Shown: positions 1 through 5,349 of the stretch, one piece after another
Layout: each line of letters starts with the position of its first letter
How positions within the stretch are numbered: position 1 is the first letter of the stretch
Assembly: GCA_003527165.1 (NCBI GenBank)
Contig: DPSI01000519.1
Span: 1 to 8,241, forward strand
Reading direction: 5' to 3'
DNA: 8,241 nt
DNA from: Pseudomonas sp.
GTDB taxonomy: Bacteria; Pseudomonadota; Gammaproteobacteria; Pseudomonadales; Pseudomonadaceae
Translations under genes and position numbers: made by a program
Notes under the pieces: model-generated
The model's database searches: none
Seen by the model: only the letters and a program-made list of their open reading frames with translations
Told to the model about the DNA's origin: nothing

Positions 1-576
1 CTGATGTGTATCGACCTTGCTGACACGGTCCCAGAACGAACCGCTCAGACTGTGATAACCACGCGATAGCTGGCCCACATCGTCCACCAGCTTGTCGGTG
101 TGGTAATCCTCCGAAGCTACGCCGCAGGCACGCGCCTTCAGCCGCATGTTGATGTCGTTGGTCACCAGCACTACCGGAACGCCGGCGCTACGCCGCTGCA
201 AGTCCACCACCTGGTTGATGATCTTGTTGTCGTTGAGATCATCTGGAAGCGCACTGGAGTCGGCGTCCTTGCTCATCAGGATCGACAGACTGCCGCAGGG
301 CCCACTCTTTTCGCGCTGAATCGGCACGCCGAGCTCGACCTCCTCGGGCGTGGCATCACCCAACACCTTGTCTATCAGGCGGATCGCCTGACGGCATTCG
401 GCGGCCACGGTATGTTTGCCGGTCTTGAGCTGGTCCAGCTCTTCCAGCACGGTCATCGGAATCGCGACCTGGTGCTCCTGGAAGTTCAATAACGCGTTGG
501 GATCGTGGATCAGAACGTTGGTATCAAGAACGTAGAGCGTGGGCTGAGTTGCGCGGGGTCTGCCATAGTCATCCAT
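1..576 (-). CDS. PIN-PhoH family protein, N-terminal part (truncated by window edge)
   Basis: Reading right to left, an ATG at 576-574 opens a frame of 192 codons that stays open to base 1, so the C-terminus lies outside the window. A good Shine-Dalgarno (AAGGTGA, 6 bases upstream) supports this start. The visible part is a PIN nuclease-like domain. LDTNVLIHD (residues 17-25) carries the first conserved acid, D18. VLEELDQLK (43-51) carries E45/E46. NDNKII (115-120) carries D116, and VTNDINMRLKA (138-148) carries D141. In the known family (Bacillus YlaK, mycobacterial PhoH2) such a PIN domain is followed by a PhoH-type ATPase domain, giving about 460 residues; PhoH2 has been described as an RNA helicase/RNase. 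The PhoH half cannot be seen here, so the fusion is inferred from the PIN sequence. It is transcribed in the same direction as the metal transporter upstream but separated from it by about 260 bases, so it is probably its own unit. A stand-alone VapC-like toxin is less likely: no antitoxin gene precedes it. Confidence 0.9.
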   Translation of the reverse strand, partial: MDDYGRPRATQPTLYVLDTNVLIHDPNALLNFQEHQVAIPMTVLEELDQLKTGKHTVAAECRQAIRLIDKVLGDATPEEVELGVPIQREKSGPCGSLSILMSKDADSSALPDDLNDNKIINQVVDLQRRSAGVPVVLVTNDINMRLKARACGVASEDYHTDKLVDDVGQLSRGYHSLSGSFWDRVSKVDTHQ

Positions 577-758
577 ACGCGATCACCTTTTCGGAGCCGG
601 GACGACGGAGGGCCGAATGCGCTCCGCCGAAGAGAAAACCACCGTGCGCAAGGTGAGCGGACTTGGGAGGCAGCGGCTTGGGGCCACCCAGAGGCCGCCA
701 CCTGTGAGTGCAGGTTTCGGCGGTCTTGGATGAAGTGATACCGCAAAACAGATGACAG

Positions 759-773
759 GAAAAAGTCTTTTTC
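759..773. repeat. 15-bp palindrome GAAAAAG-T-CTTTTTC between phoH-like gene and dmeF
   Basis: The 263-base gap between the PIN-PhoH gene and dmeF contains a perfect inverted repeat, GAAAAAG and CTTTTTC around a single T. It lies about 180 bases upstream of the PIN-PhoH start and about 70 bases downstream of the dmeF stop. It could be an operator for the PIN-PhoH gene. It could also form a weak A:T hairpin with a U-tract, but the stem has almost no G:C, so it is a poor intrinsic terminator. No convincing sigma-70 promoter is visible nearby. The palindrome is seen directly; any function is speculation. Confidence 0.4.
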
Positions 774-839
774 TTCCAAGTGACGTTTTTTTATCTAAAC
801 GACGAATTACCTTGGCGGGTCCCTGACAGATAGCTAGGC

Positions 840-1811
840 TTATTGATCAAGCCATACGTTTTTGCCGCACCTATTCACTTCCGCCGTCACGTGGGCCAGC
901 TCCGAGAAGCCTGCCAGCTCGGCCTTGTAGCGATCCGCCGAGTATCCCTGGTGGGTGACGATAGTGACGATGCACCCGTACTGCGCCCGCCCCACCCGCC
1001 ATAGATGCAAGTCGGTCACTTCGGTATCGGGCACCGCCTCCAGCTGCGCCTGCACGCGCTGAACCAGCGGATCGTCCATTTCTCGATCCAGTAGCGCCTT
1101 TCCGGTGTCGCGTAACAGGCCCTTGGCCCAGATTAGAATGACGATCGCCCCGATGATACCCATCAAAGGGTCCAGCCAGCTCCACCCCAGATACTTGCCC
1201 CCGAGCAAGGCGATAATGGCGGCGACCGAGGTCAGCGCGTCGGTCAGCACGTGAACGAAGGCCGCATGGCGATTGAGATCACGCCCTGGCGCAGCCGAGC
1301 CCGACTGATCGTGATCGTGATCGTGATCGTGATCGTGATGACCATGGTGGTGATCGTGCTGGTCGCGCAACAACCAGGCCGACAGCAGATTCACCGACAG
1401 CCCGACCGCCGCCACCCATAGCGCTTCGTCGAAGCCGATCTGCGCGGGCGACCAGAAGCGCGACAGCGACTCGACGATCATCATCAGCGCCACGACGACC
1501 AGCAGTACCGCGCTGGCGAAGCCCGCCAGGACCTCGATTTTCCAAGTGCCGAACGCGAAGCGCCGATCCTGGGCGTAACGGCGCGCCAGCAGATAGGCGA
1601 TCGCCGCCATGCCGATGGCGACCATGTGCGAAGCCATATGCCAGCCGTCGGCAAGCAGCGCCATGGAATTGAACAGGAAGCCGGCCACGATCTCGGCGAC
1701 CATTGTCAGCCCGGTCAGCGCCACGACGGTCCAGGTCTGCCGCTCGGCGCCCTGTTCGAGAGGTCGATAGTTATGGGATTGCTCCCAATGCGAGTGATTG
1801 CAGTCGGTCAT
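840..1811 (-). CDS. dmeF: CDF family Co(II)/Ni(II) efflux transporter, DmeF type
   Basis: This 323-residue inner-membrane protein belongs to the cation diffusion facilitator family, which exports divalent metals in exchange for protons. Six hydrophobic helices can be placed at about residues 27-47, 50-75, 92-115, 129-148, 183-204 and 213-233, followed by a cytoplasmic C-terminal domain. Helix 2 has WHMASH, giving H58xxxH62 where zinc CDFs usually have HxxxD. Helix 5 has H187xxxD191. As I remember it, the HxxxH form is typical of DmeF, hence Co/Ni rather than Zn. The loop between helices 4 and 5 is very His/Asp-rich (residues 152-168, ten His), and the N-terminus has another short metal-binding motif (CNHSHWEQSH). 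The ATG at 1811 follows an excellent Shine-Dalgarno (AAAGGAG, 1823-1817, 5-base spacing). It is divergent from yaaA, and no RcnR/DmeR-type regulator gene is adjacent. Family assignment is firm; metal specificity is inference. Confidence 0.9.
   Translation of the reverse strand: MTDCNHSHWEQSHNYRPLEQGAERQTWTVVALTGLTMVAEIVAGFLFNSMALLADGWHMASHMVAIGMAAIAYLLARRYAQDRRFAFGTWKIEVLAGFASAVLLVVVALMMIVESLSRFWSPAQIGFDEALWVAAVGLSVNLLSAWLLRDQHDHHHGHHDHDHDHDHDQSGSAAPGRDLNRHAAFVHVLTDALTSVAAIIALLGGKYLGWSWLDPLMGIIGAIVILIWAKGLLRDTGKALLDREMDDPLVQRVQAQLEAVPDTEVTDLHLWRVGRAQYGCIVTIVTHQGYSADRYKAELAGFSELAHVTAEVNRCGKNVWLDQ
1306..1339. repeat. In-frame hexanucleotide repeat (TGATCG, 5.5 copies) encoding (Asp-His)n in dmeF
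   Basis: TGATCG is repeated perfectly five times at 1306-1335, followed by a partial unit. On the minus strand each unit encodes one Asp-His dipeptide of the DmeF histidine-rich loop (about residues 158-168). The unit is six bases, so slippage would lengthen or shorten the metal-binding loop without shifting frame. The repeat is seen directly; variation between strains is a prediction. Confidence 0.9.
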
Positions 1812-1832
1812 AAGCGCTCCTTTCCTGCCTGC

Positions 1833-1864
1833 AAGCTTGCCTCTTTACACAATGACAAGGTCAA
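1833..1864 (-). promoter_or_regulatory. Candidate dmeF promoter with MerR-type long spacer
   Basis: On the minus strand a TTGACC box (1864-1859) is followed 19-20 bases later by CAAGCT/AAGCTT, close to the start of the dmeF ribosome binding site. The spacer starts CCTTGTCA and ends AAAGAGG, an imperfect dyad. TTGACC followed by a 19-20-base spacer carrying a dyad is the usual layout of promoters controlled by MerR-family metal sensors (CueR, ZntR, CadR). The dyad is poor (about half of positions pair) and the -10 is weak, so this is only a candidate. No regulator gene is in the window. Confidence 0.25.
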
Positions 1865-1890
1865 CCCTCCGGTTAATCGAGGCCATAGGT

Positions 1891-1919
1891 AGAGCCCGGC
1901 CAGGCTTAACGCCTAAAAT
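1891..1919 (+). promoter_or_regulatory. Candidate yaaA promoter (-10 TAAAAT)
   Basis: TAAAAT at 1914-1919 is a good -10 hexamer about 27 bases before the yaaA start, which would give a leader of about 20 bases containing the AAAGGAG ribosome binding site at 1931-1937. At 17 bases upstream there is no recognisable -35 (AGAGCC), so an activator would probably be needed. E. coli yaaA is activated by OxyR, but I could not find a convincing OxyR-type spaced ATAG/CTAT pattern here. Confidence 0.25.
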
Positions 1920-1945
1920 CAGCCCACATTAAAGGAGACCGATTC

Positions 1946-2722
1946 ATGCTGATGGTGATTTCGCCGGCCAAGACCCTGGATTACGACACCCCACCGACGA
2001 CCAAACACTTCACTCAACCCGAACATCTAGACCACGCTGAGCAACTGATCGAACAACTGCGCGGCCTGTCGCCGCAGCAGATCAGCGAACTGATGCATCT
2101 TTCGGACAAGCTCGCCGCCCTGAATGTAGCCCGCTACGGAAGCTGGACCGCCAAATTCACCTCGACCAATGCCAAGCAGGCACTCCTTGCGTTCAAGGGC
2201 GATGTATATACCGGCTTGAATGCCAGTGATTTTTCCGAACAGGATTTCGATTTTGCCCAGAAGCACCTGAGAATGCTGTCCGGACTTTATGGCGTTCTAC
2301 GCCCACTGGACCTGATGCAGCCCTACCGACTGGAAATGGGAACCAAGCTGGCCAACGCTCGCGGCAAGGATCTGTATGCCTTCTGGGGCGAACGCATCAG
2401 CGGCTGGCTAAACGAAGCATTGGCGGCGCAGGGCGATGACATACTGCTCAACCTGGCCTCGAACGAATACTTCGGGGCAGTCAAACGCAACGCTTTGAAT
2501 GCGCGCGTCATCGATGTCGATTTCAAGGATATGAAGAGCGGACAGTACAAGATCATCAGCTTCTATGCCAAGAAAGCGCGCGGTCTGATGAGCCGCTACG
2601 TGATCAAAGAGCGCATCGAGCGACCCGAGCAGCTGAAGAATTTCAGCTATGACGGCTATCGTTACAGCCCGGATGATTCATCGGCCGACCACCTTGTATT
2701 CCTGCGCGACACTCAAGCCTGA
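1946..2722 (+). CDS. yaaA: Peroxide stress protein YaaA (UPF0246/DUF328)
   Basis: The 258-residue product is the usual length of the family and contains its conserved blocks in order: SPAKTLD near residues 6-12, then [74 protein letters not shown] and, near the end, [20 protein letters not shown]. In E. coli this cytoplasmic protein is induced by OxyR and limits free intracellular iron and so hydrogen-peroxide damage; a DNA-binding fold has been reported. The biochemical activity is still poorly defined. The start is set by AAAGGAG 8 bases upstream of the ATG, immediately before the conserved [12 protein letters not shown] beginning. It is divergent from dmeF across a 134-base shared region, so a metal/oxidative stress link is possible but not shown. 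A likely terminator follows within 25 bases, so it appears monocistronic. Confidence 0.95.
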   Translation: MLMVISPAKTLDYDTPPTTKHFTQPEHLDHAEQLIEQLRGLSPQQISELMHLSDKLAALNVARYGSWTAKFTSTNAKQALLAFKGDVYTGLNASDFSEQDFDFAQKHLRMLSGLYGVLRPLDLMQPYRLEMGTKLANARGKDLYAFWGERISGWLNEALAAQGDDILLNLASNEYFGAVKRNALNARVIDVDFKDMKSGQYKIISFYAKKARGLMSRYVIKERIERPEQLKNFSYDGYRYSPDDSSADHLVFLRDTQA

Positions 2723-2744
2723 AAGCTATGCGCTGACTGACATA

Positions 2745-2784
2745 GCATCCCTGGGCTGATAACAGTCGGGGGTGCTCTTCTTTT
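2745..2784 (+). terminator. Probable intrinsic terminator of yaaA
   Basis: GCATCCCTG (2745-2753) can pair with CGGGGGTGC (2767-2775): nine pairs, two of them G:U, around a 13-base loop. The stem is followed directly by TCTTCTTTT, a T-rich tract with two interruptions. It lies 22 bases after the yaaA stop. A competing hairpin, GCTATG (2725-2730) with CATAGC (2741-2746), shares two bases with the stem. The large loop and imperfect T-tract keep confidence moderate. Confidence 0.5.
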
Positions 2785-2932
2785 CGTCCATTTCCTCGCT
2801 CCGTATCGGCATCACGCCGCCACTCATCGCCAGATCGCCGCGCTCGCAATCGCCAACGCCGTCTACAACGCGGGTTGCCGGACGTACTACCCCTATCTGA
2901 TAAAACTCTCCGATCAGCGGCAACCGCCTAGG

Positions 2933-2961
2933 GAACTATCCGAAGGCACTGGCAATCATAA
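2933..2961 (+). promoter_or_regulatory. Candidate AlgU/sigma-E-type promoter upstream of algA
   Basis: GAACTA (2933-2938), preceded by GG, is separated by 17 bases from TCATAA (2956-2961). AlgU (sigma-22, the Pseudomonas sigma-E homologue) recognises about GAACTT-N16/17-TCnnA; the P. aeruginosa algD promoter, as I recall it, has GAACTT, 17 bases, then TCCTAT. The match is five of six at -35, with correct spacing and a plausible -10. It lies about 520 bases before algA, so it would give a long leader or drive the ORF at 3001 first. A single match of this quality can arise by chance. Confidence 0.3.
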
Positions 2962-3000
2962 GCGCGTACCGGCATTTCCAGATGGAAAGGGACGTCGCAC

Positions 3001-3384
3001 ATGAACGTGCAGTGGAATTCACAACAGAGCTTTCAAGGTGTCAGCCAGGTCTGGTCTCCAGAATTGCCAGGCGTGACCCGTCGAGGTCAGACAGGCCGAA
3101 TCAGGGCAGTGTCGGAACTCACCGCACTTTGCCAAACGCACCAACATCAAGCAGACGGAGCGCAGCTGAAAACCGCGCAATCCCGCCTACGCCAGACCGA
3201 TAGAGGGCTTGCAGCCACTCATTTCAGAACGGCTTCAGAACGGCGATCGGTACCGCAGTTTCAACTTCAGCGGCTATCGACCATCAGGCATCACCCCCCT
3301 GTTCAGGCTCGGAGCACGCACGCAGTTTGCCCCGAAGGCAGTTTTCCTGTTGGAAAACGGAGCTTGATGGCGCGCGGCGCCTGA
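3001..3384 (+). CDS. Doubtful hypothetical protein, 127 residues
   Basis: An ATG at 3001 preceded by a GGAAAGGGA ribosome-binding-like stretch (8 bases away) opens 127 codons. The product is rich in Gln, Arg, Ser, Thr and His, with no hydrophobic segment, signal peptide or recognisable motif. Third-position G+C is only moderate and the composition resembles an out-of-frame translation, especially after the 11-bp tandem duplication at 3223-3244. For: the ribosome binding site, the candidate promoter at 2933-2961 and the ATGA overlap with the upstream open frame. Against: no family resemblance, and more protein-like composition in another frame over 3200-3364. I regard it as more likely not a functional gene. 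Confidence 0.22.
   Translation: MNVQWNSQQSFQGVSQVWSPELPGVTRRGQTGRIRAVSELTALCQTHQHQADGAQLKTAQSRLRQTDRGLAATHFRTASERRSVPQFQLQRLSTIRHHPPVQARSTHAVCPEGSFPVGKRSLMARGA
3170..3367 (+). pseudogene. Coding-like segment, possible C-terminal gene remnant
   Basis: In this frame 65 codons are open between TGA 3167-3169 and TGA 3365-3367. From about 3236 the translation (DRYRSFNFSGYRPSGITPL and onward) is rich in aromatic residues and Gly, and about two thirds of third positions are G/C, which looks more like real protein than the overlapping ORF at 3001. The only in-frame start is TTG at 3209, with a poor ribosome binding site. The 11-bp duplication sits at the front of the good part, as expected if a once longer gene was frameshifted. 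I cannot name the family. Confidence 0.22.
3223..3244. repeat. Perfect 11-bp tandem duplication (TTCAGAACGGC x2)
   Basis: TTCAGAACGGC at 3223-3233 is immediately repeated at 3234-3244. Eleven bases is not a multiple of three, so such a duplication would frameshift any gene running through it. It is seen directly; its link to gene decay is inference. Confidence 0.95.
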
Positions 3385-3477
3385 AGGCCCGACCAAGAAG
3401 CGTATGGCGAGCACAGATCCCTGGCCGCCCAAATGGACAAGAAGAAATCCCCTTCTCAACGATTCAGGAGAAACAAC

Positions 3478-4923
3478 ATGATTCCGGTCATCCTCTCAGG
3501 CGGCAGTGGTTCACGGCTTTGGCCTCTTTCGCGCAAAGCGTTCCCCAAGCAGTTCCTCGCACTGACGGCTGAGCAGACGCTGTTCCAGCAAACCATCGAG
3601 CGGCTCGCCTTCGAAGGCATGCAACCGCCCCTGCTGGTCTGCAACAAGGAACATCGCTTCATCGTCAAGGAGCAGTTGGCGTCCCGCAAGCTGGGTATCC
3701 AGGGCCTGATGCTGGAACCTTTCGGCCGCAACACCGCCCCGGCGATCGCCATCGCGGCAATGAAGCTGATCGAGGACGGCCGTGACGAACTGCTACTGGT
3801 ACTGCCAGCGGATCATGTGATCGAAGACCATAAAGCGTTCCAGCGCTCCCTCGCCCTGGCCACCAATGCTGCGGAAAACGGTGAGATGGTGCTGTTTGGC
3901 ATCCCCGCGACGAGCCCGGAGACTGGTTACGGTTATATCAAGTGCGACCACAACGAACGCAATGGCCTGCCGGAAGGCGTCAATCGCGTCACCAACTTCG
4001 TCGAGAAGCCTGACGAGGCACGTGCCCAACAGTATGTTGAATCGGGTGATTACTACTGGAATAGCGGCATGTTCCTGTTCCGCGCCAGCGTGTTCCTGGA
4101 AGAATTGAAGAAGCATGACCCGGACATTTACGACACCTGCTGGGCCGCGCTGGAGCGCAGCGCCAAAAATGGTGACGAAGTACTGATCGATCCGGAGACC
4201 TTCGCCTGCTGCCCGGATAACTCCATCGACTATGCGGTAATGGAAAAGACCGAACTGGCCTGTGTAGTGCCGATGTCGGCAGGCTGGAGTGATGTTGGCT
4301 CCTGGTCTTCGCTCTGGGACGTGCTGGAAAAAGACGAGAACGGCAACGTGGCCAGAGGCGACGTGATCGTTGAGGACAGCCGCAACTGCCTCGTTCACGG
4401 CAACGGCAAGCTGGTAACCGTGGTTGGCCTGGACAATATCGTTGTGGTCGAGACCAAAGACGCGACCATGATCGCCCACAAGGACAAGGTCCAGGACGTC
4501 AAGAAGCTGGTAAACAAGCTCGACGCCATGAAGCGCTCCGAAACGCAGAACCACTGCGCGGTCTATCGCCCCTGGGGTTGGTATGACTCGGTTGATATGG
4601 GCGGCCGCTTCCAGGTCAAGCGGATCTGTGTCAACCCGGGCGCGCAGCTCTCGTTGCAGATGCACCACCATCGCGCCGAGCACTGGATCGTTGTTTCCGG
4701 TACCGCGCAGGTCACTTGCAACGACAAGACGTTCCTGCTTACCGAAAACCAATCGACTTATATACCGGTCACCTCGATCCACCGTCTGGCCAATCCCGGC
4801 AAGATTCCGCTGGAAATCATCGAGGTCCAGTCGGGCAGTTATCTTGGCGAAGACGACATCGAGCGACTGGACGACGTCTATGGTCGTGCGCATGACAATG
4901 TAGCGAGTCAGTCGGCCCGCTAA
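3478..4923 (+). CDS. algA: Mannose-1-phosphate guanylyltransferase / mannose-6-phosphate isomerase
   Basis: A bifunctional cytoplasmic enzyme of 481 residues, the length of P. aeruginosa AlgA. The C-terminal type II isomerase makes mannose-6-phosphate from fructose-6-phosphate; after phosphomannomutase (AlgC), the N-terminal domain makes GDP-mannose from mannose-1-phosphate and GTP. GDP-mannose feeds alginate, Psl-like polysaccharide or LPS. Seen: the nucleotidyltransferase signature LSGGSGSRLWPLSR (residues 6-19, with K24 and Q25), FVEKP (174-178, substrate-binding Lys177), and the isomerase zinc motif QMHHHRAEHW (394-403). I chose ATG 3478 because AGGAG lies 7 bases upstream and MIPVILSGG is the normal N-terminus; an in-frame ATG at 3433 would add 15 unrelated residues. 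No alginate genes flank it, and a strong terminator follows, so it is a single-gene unit here. WbpW and PslB are paralogues, but the sequence fits AlgA best from memory. Confidence 0.96.
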   Translation: MIPVILSGGSGSRLWPLSRKAFPKQFLALTAEQTLFQQTIERLAFEGMQPPLLVCNKEHRFIVKEQLASRKLGIQGLMLEPFGRNTAPAIAIAAMKLIEDGRDELLLVLPADHVIEDHKAFQRSLALATNAAENGEMVLFGIPATSPETGYGYIKCDHNERNGLPEGVNRVTNFVEKPDEARAQQYVESGDYYWNSGMFLFRASVFLEELKKHDPDIYDTCWAALERSAKNGDEVLIDPETFACCPDNSIDYAVMEKTELACVVPMSAGWSDVGSWSSLWDVLEKDENGNVARGDVIVEDSRNCLVHGNGKLVTVVGLDNIVVVETKDATMIAHKDKVQDVKKLVNKLDAMKRSETQNHCAVYRPWGWYDSVDMGGRFQVKRICVNPGAQLSLQMHHHRAEHWIVVSGTAQVTCNDKTFLLTENQSTYIPVTSIHRLANPGKIPLEIIEVQSGSYLGEDDIERLDDVYGRAHDNVASQSAR

Positions 4924-4939
4924 ATAAACCATGCACGTG

Positions 4940-4968
4940 AACCGCGCCAGCCCCGGCGCGGTTTTTTT
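4940..4968 (+). terminator. Intrinsic terminator of algA
   Basis: AACCGCGCC (4940-4948) and GGCGCGGTT (4955-4963) form a perfect nine-pair GC-rich stem with a six-base loop, running into seven T (4962-4968). It starts 17 bases after the algA stop. This is a textbook rho-independent terminator and ends the algA transcript. Confidence 0.93.
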
Positions 4969-5123
4969 ATGTCTGCAAAAATGCATCAGGCGCAAATATG
5001 TAATTGGGCATGCGTGCGTCAAGCGAAATGAACCCTTTGTAGCCGATGAACTGTCGTATCAATCAGCAAGACACCGACTCCCTGCGCCGTTGTTATACGT
5101 ACATAGTTAGCGGAGCCGAGCGC

Positions 5124-5160
5124 GCAGCTCGCAGCTCGCAGCTCGCAGGCTGCAGGCTGC
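5124..5160. repeat. Heptanucleotide tandem repeat (GCAGCTC x3, GCAGGCT x2)
   Basis: Three perfect GCAGCTC units (5124-5144) are followed by two GCAGGCT units (5145-5158) and a trailing GC. All share GCAG at the same phase, so this is one five-unit heptamer array with a variant form. Units contain AGCT and CTGCAG palindromes, so either strand could fold. It is intergenic. Degenerate heptad arrays of this kind are, as I recall, scattered in intergenic DNA of some Pseudomonas relatives; their role is unknown to me. Confidence 0.9.
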
Positions 5161-5217
5161 CTAAACGGACCATGGCCATGTCCACCAAGAGCTAACTTGC
5201 GCATACATTTGTTCTTC

Positions 5218-5242
5218 GCCGGCTGCTTGCAATGGCACCGGC
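5218..5242. other. Hairpin-forming inverted repeat, GCCGG...CCGGC
   Basis: GCCGG (5218-5222), a bulged C, TGC (5224-5226) can pair with GCA (5235-5237 region) and CCGGC (5238-5242) around an eight-base loop. No T-run follows on either strand, so it is not an intrinsic terminator. It overlaps the candidate -35 of the following gene, so an operator or attenuator role is possible but unsupported. Confidence 0.35.
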
Positions 5243-5256
5243 CAAACCTTTAAATA
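5227..5256 (+). promoter_or_regulatory. Weak candidate promoter for the 69-residue protein gene
   Basis: TTGCAA (5227-5232) and TAAATA (5251-5256) are 18 bases apart, matching the sigma-70 consensus at four and three positions. It is the best arrangement I could find upstream of the GTG at 5350 and would leave a leader of about 85 bases. A chance match is quite possible. Confidence 0.3.
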
Positions 5257-5349
5257 AGCAATCGTCAGACCTTCTCTAACCACGCATGCGCTCGGCATTG
5301 CCGGTCGCTGCCAGCTGACGTCGAACTTCAAGAAAGGAAAAGACCAATA

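Larger units (their letters stand above)
2741..3004 (+). pseudogene. Coding-like open frame without start codon; possible gene remnant
   Basis: The frame is open for 87 codons after a TGA at 2738-2740 and ends at TGA 3002-3004. It contains no ATG, GTG or TTG in frame, only CTG, so it cannot be an intact gene by usual rules. In the middle (about 2830-2900) the third codon positions are almost all G or C, and the translation (RQIAALAIANAVYNAGCR and onward) looks protein-like. Its stop overlaps the ATG of the next ORF as ATGA. I do not recognise the sequence. Chance openness in fairly GC-rich DNA is a real alternative. Confidence 0.2.
2723..3477. other. 755-base region without a convincing gene, between yaaA and algA
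   Basis: No recognisable protein is encoded on either strand. What can be seen, in order: the yaaA terminator; an open frame without a usual start codon (2741-3004); a possible AlgU/sigma-E-like promoter (2933-2961); a weakly supported ORF (3001-3384); a coding-like but startless segment (3170-3367); an 11-bp tandem duplication (3223-3244); and the algA ribosome binding site AGGAG (3466-3470). Short stretches with protein-like composition in different frames, plus the duplication, suggest the remains of one or more decayed genes. A long algA leader is the alternative. Confidence 0.5.
4969..5349. other. Gene-free stretch of about 380 bases with repeats
   Basis: No credible gene lies on either strand. 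It contains the heptanucleotide tandem repeat (5124-5160), flanked at a distance by a 7-bp inverted repeat AGTTAGC (5105-5111) / GCTAACT (5191-5197). It also holds a palindrome CATGGCCATG (5171-5180), a hairpin (5218-5242), a weak promoter candidate (5227-5256) and the ribosome binding site of the next small gene (AAAGGA, about 5333-5338). Bases 4970-5100 show nothing I can interpret. Confidence 0.6.

Noticed and set aside
100..492. 130-codon plus-strand frame opposite the PIN-PhoH gene
   Set aside because: It is the antisense of a clearly conserved PIN domain, with no supporting signals.
1..576. VapC-type toxin of a toxin-antitoxin pair
   Set aside because: There is no small antitoxin gene upstream. 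The PIN sequence resembles the N-terminal domain of PIN-PhoH proteins and continues past the window.
1306..1339. CRISPR or regulatory iteron array
   Set aside because: It lies within dmeF, in frame, and encodes the Asp-His repeat of the metal-binding loop.
3433..3477. A 15-residue N-terminal extension of AlgA from ATG 3433
   Set aside because: The extension is unlike the family. The standard MIPVILSGG start at 3478 has an AGGAG at ideal spacing.
3793..5022. A 409-codon open frame on the minus strand opposite algA
   Set aside because: It is the antisense shadow of algA. Its length reflects codon bias in a GC-rich gene, it has no ribosome binding site or recognisable motif, and it runs across the algA terminator.
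5124..5160. CRISPR-like array
   Set aside because: The units are 7 bases long and contiguous, with no spacers and no cas genes nearby.
5105..5197. A miniature transposable element bounded by AGTTAGC/GCTAACT
   Set aside because: The inverted repeat is only 7 bp with no flanking target duplication seen, so it is within chance expectation. It is kept only as a note under the heptamer finding.
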